NCBI GenBank assembly: GCA_027296925.1
Contig: JAPUIP010000733.1
Span: 1 to 31,001 of the forward strand
Length of the DNA: 31,001 bases
Direction: 5' to 3'
Origin: Candidatus Poribacteria bacterium
GTDB taxonomy: Bacteria > Poribacteria > WGA-4E > PCPOR2b
The notes under the pieces were generated by a model. The model saw nothing but the letters and a program-made list of their open reading frames with translations. It ran no database searches and had not been told where the DNA came from. Below are positions 23,403 to 30,744 of this stretch, in pieces (positions within the stretch are counted from its first letter, which is position 1; every line of letters begins with the position of its first letter). Position numbers and translations under genes: made by a program.

Positions 23403-25028
23403 TCAATGGTTCTCTGGGGGCGGATGCGCGATGCTCACAACGCGATTCTTCCCCTCGCTTTTGGCGCGTTCGAGTGCTTGGTTTGCAAACTGGATGAAAT
23501 CTTCAGGTTCGTGGCCCGGCCTGACGGTGTCATGGCCGGCGAGTCCAACACTGATGGTCATGCGAAGCCGGGGCAGATCTGAGTCAAAGGTGTGCGCCTC
23601 GACTTCCTGACGAATACGCTCCGCGATGACTTCTGCGCCCACCGGATCAGTTTCCGGCAGAATCACGGCAAATTCCGTGTCACCGTATCGGCACACCACA
23701 TCGCTGACTCTACAAGCGTTCACAATGAGCGTCGCGATCTCTTTCAGAATGCTATCCGCGACAAGGCGTCCATGAACCGTGGCGATCTGTTTGAAGTCAT
23801 CAATTTCAAAATATAGAAGCGATAGACCTCTTTCGTATCGTCTTGCCCGTGCCACCTCTTGGCTAAGGCATTGACGTGAATAGCGGCCGGTATAGAGTTG
23901 CGTAAGGTCATCGGTGCTTAAATCCGAAATTCGCTTCCGCCCCAATGTTTCGAGTCCGCTGATGATTACTGCAATGGCAGCGGCTTGCGTCACCAGAAGA
24001 ATCGCATCGATCGCACGCGCATTGAGCAAAACAAGCGCACCGATCCCAAAACAGATGTTAATGACATAGATGAGTAGAACGGTTTGACGGCGACTAAACC
24101 CAATGGCGTGAATACGGTGGTGGATGTGATCCTTGCCGACGTAATCCATCAATTCTTTGAGCGTTGCCACCTTTCCGGTGGCAACGCGGGCGATTGTAGT
24201 ATAGGCCATATCAAAAGTCAAAACGCCCGTAATCAGCAATGGCGCACTGAAGGCTTTGATCGGGCTATTCTCCGCCCAATCGCTCATGACCGCCAGGCTG
24301 GCAATTGTAAACCCAAGGAAGGTACTTCCCGTATCGCCGAGAAAAATCGATGCAGGCTTAAAAGGCGGGAAATTATAAGGCAAAAATCCCAGACAGCTAC
24401 CGGCGAGGGCTATTGCAAGATAGCCAAGGTACTGCTGTCCGGTTTGCAATGCAAAAATTGAGAGGAGAATCGCCTGAATGGCAGCGCAACCCGTGACAAG
24501 CCCATCCATCCCGTCTAGGAAGTTCATGGCATTTGTGATGCCAACGATCCAAAATGCGGTGAGCAGCATATCTCCAATCGCCGTCTCGAAAAATGGCACA
24601 ACGTCCAGTCGGACGCCGAACGCAATCACAACACCGACAGCAAGCAATTGTCCGGCTAAACGCAACTGGGCACTGAGCTCACGGAAATCGTCAATGAGCC
24701 CGATAACAAGGATGATCGTTGCACCCATCGCTACCCCTTTCAACTCGATGGAGTATTCGTAGTTGATCAGGAGGGTTATCGTAAAGGCGGCATAGATGGC
24801 CAATCCGCCCCACAACGGCGTCGGTGACTCGTGTATCCCGTGTTGCTTGGGCAAGTCGATTGCACCCACGCGCTTTGCAAGGCGAGCGATAAGCGGCGTA
24901 AATAGCAGGGAAAGCGCGAAGGAAACCGCAAACAGATCTATCCAACTAAATTGCGATTCAACAAGCCAGCTTTTGATTGTTCCTACAAACCTACCGAAAA
25001 TAGAAAACGAGAGGGCTAACAGCGGCAT
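23403..25028 (-). CDS. WecA/MraY-like sugar-1-phosphate transferase fused to a degenerate GGDEF domain
   Basis: Residues about 30-345 form a multi-helix polyprenyl-phosphate sugar-1-phosphate transferase: SPTPLWGGLAIY, GLIDDFRELSA, NAMNFLDGMDGL, FLGDTGSTFLG and the WecA-type HIHHR in KDHIHHRIHAIGFS. Such enzymes start lipid-linked glycan synthesis. Two further helices lead to a GGDEF domain at about 371-535 (DDLTQLYTGRYSRQCL). The signature reads G449-D-T-E-F instead of GGDEF, so cyclase activity is doubtful. An I-site-like R440-x-x-D443 sits exactly five residues before it, which could bind c-di-GMP. The start ATG has only a weak ribosome site. It lies 39 bases after the small peptide gene. 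Confidence 0.9.
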   Translation of the reverse strand: MPLLALSFSIFGRFVGTIKSWLVESQFSWIDLFAVSFALSLLFTPLIARLAKRVGAIDLPKQHGIHESPTPLWGGLAIYAAFTITLLINYEYSIELKGVAMGATIILVIGLIDDFRELSAQLRLAGQLLAVGVVIAFGVRLDVVPFFETAIGDMLLTAFWIVGITNAMNFLDGMDGLVTGCAAIQAILLSIFALQTGQQYLGYLAIALAGSCLGFLPYNFPPFKPASIFLGDTGSTFLGFTIASLAVMSDWAENSPIKAFSAPLLITGVLTFDMAYTTIARVATGKVATLKELMDYVGKDHIHHRIHAIGFSRRQTVLLIYVINICFGIGALVLLNARAIDAILLVTQAAAIAVIISGLETLGRKRISDLSTDDLTQLYTGRYSRQCLSQEVARARRYERGLSLLYFEIDDFKQIATVHGRLVADSILKEIATLIVNACRVSDVVCRYGDTEFAVILPETDPVGAEVIAERIRQEVEAHTFDSDLPRLRMTISVGLAGHDTVRPGHEPEDFIQFANQALERAKSEGKNRVVSIAHPPPENH

Positions 25029-25067
25029 GGTTTTCTCAAATCTGTCTTTCGTCAGAGAAACGGATTA

Positions 25068-25358
25068 CTACATCATTTTGTGTTTCATGATTTTTGGTCT
25101 GCAGAAAGGGCCCTTGCCCTTATGGGGCATCGGATTAATATGCTTACAGCCTGTCGGCGGATGGCTAGAGCTTGCTTCGAGATTCGTCGGCACAAAAACC
25201 TGTATGGTCGGCGGCACAAACGCTGCCGCAACAAGCCCTTTTTTTAGAAAATCCCGGCGTGATGCAGCCAGTCGTGCCTTCGGTGAGGCTGAAGCTTCAT
25301 CTAAAGATTCTTCTTCCGATGTGGGATTTTCAGCAGTATGATTGTTTTCGGTCTTCAT
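25068..25358 (-). CDS. Small Tat-like peptide, candidate RiPP precursor
   Basis: The 96-residue peptide has an acidic N-terminal part rich in Glu. A twin-arginine segment S33-RRDFLKK follows, with a short hydrophobic stretch after it. At F47-V-P-P-T-I52 it fits the F/Y-x-x-P-x-L/I pattern that lasso-peptide leaders use for their RRE protein. The last 32 residues hold two Cys (C71, C86), four His and four Met plus many Lys and Pro. The ATG overlaps the methyltransferase stop (ATGA). AAGGAGG lies ten bases upstream, the strongest ribosome site of the cluster. The peptide may be modified and exported, or may be a small metal-binding Tat substrate. Confidence 0.7.
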   Translation of the reverse strand: MKTENNHTAENPTSEEESLDEASASPKARLAASRRDFLKKGLVAAAFVPPTIQVFVPTNLEASSSHPPTGCKHINPMPHKGKGPFCRPKIMKHKMM

Positions 25359-26311
25359 TGTCCGGCTTCCTCCTTATTATAAAACGGGATTGCCAGGGGA
25401 ACGCTTTTGAAGGTAGCCCCTTCATAGATCTCATCGCTTGTTGATAGCTGCCACGTCCACCAAAACCGTTTGACACGCTCATCCCTGGAGCTAAAGATGC
25501 GCAGATGGAGCACCTCTCCCTGGGATACTCCGATGGGCTGACCAATTGGGAAAAGCACCTGTCCCCATGAAGTTTCACCGACGGTAGGTGAGTTATCGAT
25601 AATGAAGCCGTCCGCGAGTTCGGCGCAAAACCATCCCATCAAGCAGTGAACCGTCCCACTTTTTTGTAGGGTAAAATCAATCGATTGATCAACGACGTAT
25701 TGTTTTGAATCGTGAAAATGGCATTCGTGAATCTTTTGGGGAGTTGCAAGTAAATTCTTATCTTCAAGAGGATTATAGTAGATTTCATTCATGAGTAACG
25801 AACGCATCGGCGACCAATCAATTCCGTATAAGTGAGAGTTTGTATCCCGCCATAAATCAAAGTGATTATAAAATACTTCGGATTCAATCGGGACAATGTT
25901 TAGCCAAAGTTTCCTCGGCATCAATATCCCTGATGGCTTCAAGTGTCGTTGAATCGCGTCTAGCAGTATCACGTCTAATTCCCAACGCGACAGAAACGGA
26001 TCAAAATCTTCAAAAATGAGCACGTCCGCCGGTTCAGGCAATTGAATCTCTAATGAATGTCCCTTCATGAACTCGACCTGGCCAGCCAGACCGTTGCGTT
26101 GAGCGATTTGCTGCGCGAGGTGGATGATGTGGTCCTGCTCAATGGCGTAGACCTTTTTGGCGCCTGCCTGTGCCGCGAAAAAGGCGTACGTGCCCAAACC
26201 TGTTCCAAGTTCAACAACAATGTCGCCGGGCTTTACCACTTGATGAATGGCTCTCTGGAATAGCTCAATTCGAGGCGCTTCATTCAGCAAATCACGATAC
26301 CATGAAACCAT
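25355..26311 (-). CDS. PRMT-like SAM-dependent methyltransferase
   Basis: This 318-residue protein opens MVSWYRDLLNEAPRIELFQR, like the helix before the SAM site in protein arginine methyltransferases. The SAM-binding loop VVELGTGLGTYAFFAAQAGA follows at 33-51, with the acidic residue E58 in VYAIEQ. A loop FEDFDPFLSRWE at 100-111 resembles the double-Glu loop of PRMTs. A beta-barrel-like C-terminal half with Trp-rich segments completes the family plan. It starts with a purine-rich GGGATGGGGGT before the ATG and follows the HPr-kinase-like gene by 30 bases. It overlaps the peptide gene by four bases, so the peptide is its most likely substrate. That link is inference. Confidence 0.82.
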   Translation of the reverse strand: MVSWYRDLLNEAPRIELFQRAIHQVVKPGDIVVELGTGLGTYAFFAAQAGAKKVYAIEQDHIIHLAQQIAQRNGLAGQVEFMKGHSLEIQLPEPADVLIFEDFDPFLSRWELDVILLDAIQRHLKPSGILMPRKLWLNIVPIESEVFYNHFDLWRDTNSHLYGIDWSPMRSLLMNEIYYNPLEDKNLLATPQKIHECHFHDSKQYVVDQSIDFTLQKSGTVHCLMGWFCAELADGFIIDNSPTVGETSWGQVLFPIGQPIGVSQGEVLHLRIFSSRDERVKRFWWTWQLSTSDEIYEGATFKSVPLAIPFYNKEEAGQ

Positions 26312-26341
26312 ACCCCCATCCCTTCCCTGTGTTGTAATGCA

Positions 26342-27214
26342 TCATACCTGCCCTCCGTTTTGGAACGAGGCATTATCCATTAACGCCTCCAGAATACCGA
26401 TTGCCTCGGCGTAATCGCTGTATGCGAGCCGGTAGGCGCTCGCATTTCGCACACACTCGGTGAGGGCAGATACCCCCAGTTGGGGGCCATCTCCCAATCC
26501 AAACGCATGCTGTATCAACGCTGTTGCCGTCTCTGCTTGACCGAGCCGTTCCAATCTTGTTTTTGCGTCCGTGGTGTGGCGTGGAAAGATAATTAGACTC
26601 AATCGGGTCGCCTCCGCCAGACAGTTGGGACGTACCGAACTCAGTGGAATATGATGACAACATTGGTCCATTTCATCGACAACTTCTACGCACGAGTTCT
26701 CTTTGAGCTGCGGGAACAGTTCCATCGTCGGAGACTTGACAATAAGCATCCTGCGAAAGGGATGAAGATACAATGTCTTCGGATCGATTACGGCCACCTC
26801 ATCCGAAAGGCAATTCATCCCACTGAGGACGCAACCGATAACAAGTGTCGTTTTTCCGCTCCCGGACTCCCCCGGCAAGATCGCCGCACTCCCGTTCTTC
26901 TCGATAACCCCCGCATGGAACTGTAGACAATTTCCCGACGCCTTGAGTGCTTCCATTGTCAGATGCCACTCACATTCGAGGTACAGGTCATCCGCCGTTT
27001 CCGTCGCGCATAAAATCTGATCAGCCTCAATCTGACGAAGAAAGAATCCGGAGGCGTCGTCCTTCACGAGTTCATAGTTTACATCGGTATCGGGCTGCGT
27101 CTGTATTTGACAGTCGGGGTATAACAGATCCAGTACCAGTTTAAGCGATGGATGGCGGGTTTGCAGCGAATACCGGAACCGGGCGATCTGGTAGCTTTTT
27201 CGGATCAATAGCAT
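26342..27214 (-). CDS. HPr-kinase-like ATPase of peptide-modification clusters
   Basis: The 290-residue protein has the Walker A loop GESGSGKTTL at 115-124 and a nearby acidic pair (LSDEVAVID, 137-143) in place of the classical ADD. H100 in FHAGVIEK precedes the loop, as in HPr kinase. It lacks the N-terminal DRTGG-like domain of true HprK and belongs to the short kinase-like branch. That branch turns up beside PqqD-like proteins in lasso-peptide and related gene clusters, where the kinase modifies precursor peptides or an unknown partner. It starts 12 bases after the nucleotidyltransferase stop. It does not look like a regulator of sugar transport. Confidence 0.8.
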   Translation of the reverse strand: MLLIRKSYQIARFRYSLQTRHPSLKLVLDLLYPDCQIQTQPDTDVNYELVKDDASGFFLRQIEADQILCATETADDLYLECEWHLTMEALKASGNCLQFHAGVIEKNGSAAILPGESGSGKTTLVIGCVLSGMNCLSDEVAVIDPKTLYLHPFRRMLIVKSPTMELFPQLKENSCVEVVDEMDQCCHHIPLSSVRPNCLAEATRLSLIIFPRHTTDAKTRLERLGQAETATALIQHAFGLGDGPQLGVSALTECVRNASAYRLAYSDYAEAIGILEALMDNASFQNGGQV

Positions 27215-27226
27215 CCTCGTCGATTG

Positions 27227-28312
27227 TCAGTCGTCAATGGGCGATTGCCGACCCAAAAGGGCTCTGATGCCGTAAGCAATCGTTTTCCAAAAGGCGATCC
27301 ACTTCTCCCGATCGGAGTCAATCACGGCTAAATACAGCGGAAAGCGCAGACATTGTGTCCATTGCTCAGTCTGCGCCCACGTAAACATCTTTCGTTCAAG
27401 CCAACGATCTGGGATAGGCTTCAAGCCTGTCAACGCTTCCCTGGGAATCGGGACATCGAGGGTGCATACAAGATGCTTCATTGTATAGTAAACAATCTTG
27501 GAGAGTCCGAACTGCTGGGACCGATGGGTGATGCATTCCCAATCCAATTGCCGTTGATAAAACTGCAGCACACCCTGTAAGTCACCAATCCATTTGAGGC
27601 TAGCAAATGCCTCCTTGAAATAGTGCATGCACAAATAAATCAGTTGATCTTCCGGGGCGAATGTCAAGGCTTCGACATTGGCGATCTGAACGACCTGAGC
27701 CCGTGTCCACATCTCGTCCAAATCGACCTTAAAGGCGTATTTCTGGGTCGGGCTTGCGAGATTCACCAACCCATAATGAATTTCGACCAGGACCACCGGC
27801 GGTACGTCTTTCACATAAGAAAGGTGATTTCCCCGGTTTGTTGAGTGATAGGTATATCCAAGTTTGGTTAAGATCGATTCGGACTGCTTGACGCAAGTGC
27901 CGGGGAGGAGGAGATCCAGATCCGCGATCATTCTGAGTCCAATCTGTGGATAGATCTGATCGATTAGCCATGCCCCTTTCAGAACAATAACGGGGAGGTT
28001 TGCCGCACGCAAATGGATCAAAATCTCCTGAAGCTGTTCGAGCAGTAGTAGATTGCGGACGGTGTTGTTTTGGTAGGCGCGTTCGAGCGTCGTCCAAAAC
28101 GGCAGCGGAATTTTCGGAGCCGGCTGGAATGACCGTAAATGATAGTAGAGGATTGGGAGAAGACCATGCCATTCAGCGTGATTCTGAAGTACAGACCAGT
28201 TCAGGGGGCGAACCAGCAGATCTTTGAGTCGAGCCCGATGTATCGCAGAAAGGCAGGGCTGACAGCAATACAGTAACACTTGCTTTTCGGCACATTGCAC
28301 AGAGCTTTTCAC
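27227..28312 (-). CDS. NTP_transf_5-family nucleotidyltransferase
   Basis: The 361-residue protein contains the family core PVIVLKGAWLIDQIY (108-122), R127 and the metal-binding pair D131 and D133 in MIADLDLLL. Helices typical of the uncharacterised nucleotidyltransferase family (PF14907) flank the core. Such proteins accompany HPr-kinase-like and PqqD-like genes in lasso-peptide and exopolysaccharide clusters, and may transfer a nucleotide to a peptide or sugar. It starts with GTG at 28312, overlapping the PqqD gene stop by four bases (GTGA), so it is probably translationally coupled. Activity has not been shown for this protein. Confidence 0.82.
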   Translation of the reverse strand: MKSSVQCAEKQVLLYCCQPCLSAIHRARLKDLLVRPLNWSVLQNHAEWHGLLPILYYHLRSFQPAPKIPLPFWTTLERAYQNNTVRNLLLLEQLQEILIHLRAANLPVIVLKGAWLIDQIYPQIGLRMIADLDLLLPGTCVKQSESILTKLGYTYHSTNRGNHLSYVKDVPPVVLVEIHYGLVNLASPTQKYAFKVDLDEMWTRAQVVQIANVEALTFAPEDQLIYLCMHYFKEAFASLKWIGDLQGVLQFYQRQLDWECITHRSQQFGLSKIVYYTMKHLVCTLDVPIPREALTGLKPIPDRWLERKMFTWAQTEQWTQCLRFPLYLAVIDSDREKWIAFWKTIAYGIRALLGRQSPIDD

Positions 28313-28608
28313 GTACGGTTCGATGGGCGGGCAGTGAGGTTAGAAAGTAAACGCGATTCCTGAAACTGAGCGATGGTTGACTCAACATGCTTCAGCGCCT
28401 CTTCAAAGTTGAGCGAGAAAAGTCCCTGCAAGTCACGCGCAATTGACTCGATACTGTGGTGCCCATCGCAGCAATTCCAAATATACGCGGCTGTGATATT
28501 GAGGATGTGTCCCTGATTTGATTCCGCATCGTAGACGATACACCCGTCATCGAGTTCGCGGTATAAGATGTTATCCCGGCCTTCTGGGAGAAAATCTACT
28601 GATGTCAT
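28309..28608 (-). CDS. PqqD-family RRE peptide-binding protein
   Basis: The 99-residue protein matches the PqqD/RiPP recognition element fold. It has a strand pair (ILYRELDDGCIVYDAES), GHILNITAAYIWNCCDG leading into a helix, and HHSIESIARDLQGLF with a following helix. Such proteins bind the leader of a precursor peptide and present it to modifying enzymes. It is the first gene of the operon read on the minus strand, preceding the nucleotidyltransferase with a four-base overlap. The ATG has only a weak AGGTAA site. No radical SAM gene lies beside it, so its client enzymes are probably the transferase, kinase or methyltransferase of this cluster. Confidence 0.85.
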   Translation of the reverse strand: MTSVDFLPEGRDNILYRELDDGCIVYDAESNQGHILNITAAYIWNCCDGHHSIESIARDLQGLFSLNFEEALKHVESTIAQFQESRLLSNLTARPSNRT

Positions 28609-28657
28609 TGATTTACCTGTTTATGCGCCGGATTTTCCGCGGGCGTACAATTTAATG

Positions 28658-28807
28658 TCATCTATGCCTCATCTTCCGCCTGAACCAGTTCTCAGACGAC
28701 GTTTCTTCAGGCGGCTGCATTAAGGGCGCAAATGGCAATAATCCCCACAATTTTCCGTGGAGGACTCGTTCGCCTTCAATCTGAACCAACCGAATCACGT
28801 GATTAGA
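28658..28807 (-). pseudogene. Fragment resembling Rpn-family (DUF4351-type) nucleases
   Basis: Between a stop before 28807 and a TGA at 28658 the frame reads NHVIRLVQIEGERVLHG and GLLPFAPLMQPPE, then ENWFRRK. This resembles the middle of Rpn-type PD-(D/E)XK proteins, in which a 'VIRLxE...GLLPFxPLMxPP' passage follows the nuclease core. Neither the catalytic core nor the C-terminus is present. It could instead be a short real gene, but the only start is a GTG at 28798 without a ribosome site. It lies upstream of the PqqD operon. Confidence 0.35.
28676..28714. repeat. Nine-base inverted repeat in the spacer
   Basis: CCGCCTGAA (28676-28684) and TTCAGGCGG (28706-28714) are perfect inverted copies around 21 bases. 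No T-run follows on either strand, so I do not call it a terminator. It overlaps the nuclease-like fragment. Confidence 0.4.
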
Positions 28808-28847
28808 TTACGCGAATGTCTTGTGACCCCATTTCACGCTTCCTGTA

Positions 28848-30692
28848 TCAGGCGATCTCTTTCACTTTTCGGACGATGCATGCCGCGCTAATCCCGTGCA
28901 ACTCCATGAGTTCGTCCGGCTTGCCAGACCGCGGAAGACCGTTGACGGCGAGTTTGTGGATCTTGAGCCCCTGGGAACCAACAGCGCCGAGCACCGCGTC
29001 TCCAAGTCCGCCCTCCGGATAGTGGTCTTCAACGGTGAGCAGCGTGTCGTTTGTGGCTGCGGCTGCGCTGAGAATCGTTTCCGTATCGACGGGCTTGATC
29101 GAGTAGAGATCGATCACGCGAATGGAGATGTCCTCCGCTTTAAGTGCCTCATACGCTTGCAGCGCTTCGTGAAGCGTGACTCCGGCTCCGATGACTGTGA
29201 CTTGATCTCTGTCACTGGATCGGACGACTTTGCTTCCGCCGATTGGGAACTGTTCGTCGTTGGAATAGATCACCGGCGTCGCGGGGCGTGAGGTACGGAT
29301 ATAGGCAATTCCTTTGTATGCCGCAGCCCCAGCAACAAGACGTTCCGCGGCAACCGCATCGCTTGGATAGAGCACCACCGATCCGGGGAGCGCCCGAAAA
29401 ATAGCAAGGTCTTCTAGCCCCATCTGAGAGGGACCATCTTCGCCAATCGAAACACCGCAGTGTGAACCGACATACTTGATATTCGCCTGAGAGATGGCGG
29501 ACATGCGGATGTGATCACCGGCACGAAGGAGGAATGCGGCAAAGGACGAAACAAAAGGAATCTTACCGCACTTGGATAATCCAATCCCCGCCCCAACTAG
29601 ATTCTGTTCAGCGATGAACATCTCAAAATATCGATCGCTGTGTTTTGCCATGAACTGGTCGGCGTAGGTGGAATTTTTCACGTCGCCATCCAACGCAACA
29701 ACAAGTGGATTTGCATCTCCCAATTTGGCGAGTCCCGCACCGTATCCACTGCGGGTTGCCACCGCTTCGCCAATCTGATAGTCGGGCAGGGCGACTTCGT
29801 CAATCTTCGGTTCAGCGACGATGGCGGGTTCGGCCGGCTTTTCAATTTCGAAGTTGCGATCTGTGGTCAGCGGCCCAAGTTCTGTCAGCGCAGTATCCAG
29901 TTGTTCGCCCTTGGGAATCGTCTTGCCGTGCCAGCCCTCCTTGTTTTCCAGAAAGGAGACGCCTTTGCCTTTGAAGGTTCTCGCGATAATCATTGTTGGG
30001 CGATCTTCGGTTGCCTTTGCTTCGTTCAGTGCGGACAAGATCTCATCAAGGTTATGGCCATCAATACCGATTGCCTTCCAACCGAATGCTTCGAAGCGCC
30101 GGCAGTAGGACTCGATATCAGAGCCGCACATCGTGTGTTGGCTTTGTCCCATGCCGTTGACATCGACGATGCCGATCAGGTTACTGAGCTTGTAATGTGC
30201 AGCCAGCGCAACCGCTTCCCAAACGCCTCCTTCGGCTGCTTCGCCATCGCCCAACAGGACGTAGACGCGGTAGTCCGATTTGTCCAAGCATTTGCCGTTG
30301 AGCGCCATACCGACACCGATCGACAAGCCTTGTCCAAGTGATCCGGTCGCCACATCGATCCACTCCAGGCGCGGGGTGGGGTGTCCCTCCAAGTCGCTGT
30401 CGATTCGACGCAAGGTAAGCAGATCATCAACTGAAATTATGCCCGCTTCTGCCCAGGCCGCATAGAGTACCGGTGCAGCGTGTCCTTTGGACAAGATGAA
30501 ACGGTCGTTATTCGGGTGGTTCGAATTTTGCGGGTCGTAACGCATCGCATGAAAAAAGAGGGCGGAGACGATATCCGCGGCTGACATACACGTTGTCGGG
30601 TGACCCGATCCGGCTTCAGAGGTCGATACGATTGAGTGGATGCGTAAATTATTGGCTTTCTGTTTCAAAATAGTTGTGAGGTTTTCTGCCAT
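28848..30692 (-). CDS. tkt: Transketolase
   Basis: Transketolase moves two-carbon units between sugar phosphates in the pentose phosphate pathway, using thiamine diphosphate. The 614-residue protein includes the N-terminal binding domain with GSGHPTT (H31), SKGHAAPVLY (H71), and the cofactor motif G148-D-G beginning GDGEAAEGGVWEA and ending in VDVN. The pyrimidine domain has FIAEQNLVGAGIGLS with the catalytic Glu. A C-terminal domain follows from about residue 490. The length matches the short, animal-like form rather than the longer E. coli type. AAAGGA lies nine bases before the ATG. It may share a transcript with the aldolase gene 52 bases upstream. Confidence 0.96.
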   Translation of the reverse strand: MAENLTTILKQKANNLRIHSIVSTSEAGSGHPTTCMSAADIVSALFFHAMRYDPQNSNHPNNDRFILSKGHAAPVLYAAWAEAGIISVDDLLTLRRIDSDLEGHPTPRLEWIDVATGSLGQGLSIGVGMALNGKCLDKSDYRVYVLLGDGEAAEGGVWEAVALAAHYKLSNLIGIVDVNGMGQSQHTMCGSDIESYCRRFEAFGWKAIGIDGHNLDEILSALNEAKATEDRPTMIIARTFKGKGVSFLENKEGWHGKTIPKGEQLDTALTELGPLTTDRNFEIEKPAEPAIVAEPKIDEVALPDYQIGEAVATRSGYGAGLAKLGDANPLVVALDGDVKNSTYADQFMAKHSDRYFEMFIAEQNLVGAGIGLSKCGKIPFVSSFAAFLLRAGDHIRMSAISQANIKYVGSHCGVSIGEDGPSQMGLEDLAIFRALPGSVVLYPSDAVAAERLVAGAAAYKGIAYIRTSRPATPVIYSNDEQFPIGGSKVVRSSDRDQVTVIGAGVTLHEALQAYEALKAEDISIRVIDLYSIKPVDTETILSAAAATNDTLLTVEDHYPEGGLGDAVLGAVGSQGLKIHKLAVNGLPRSGKPDELMELHGISAACIVRKVKEIA

Positions 30693-30744
30693 TTGCGCGA
30701 TTCCTTTCCACTTTTCTTCTCAATGATTCTGTACCCCCATTTCC

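Noticed and set aside
25068..28608. A standard lasso-peptide cluster
   Set aside because: No asparagine-synthetase-like cyclase and no transglutaminase-like leader protease is present, so I keep only the looser RiPP-like reading.
29640..30341. 233-codon plus-strand frame
   Set aside because: It lies opposite the transketolase gene, whose protein is unmistakable in the other strand.
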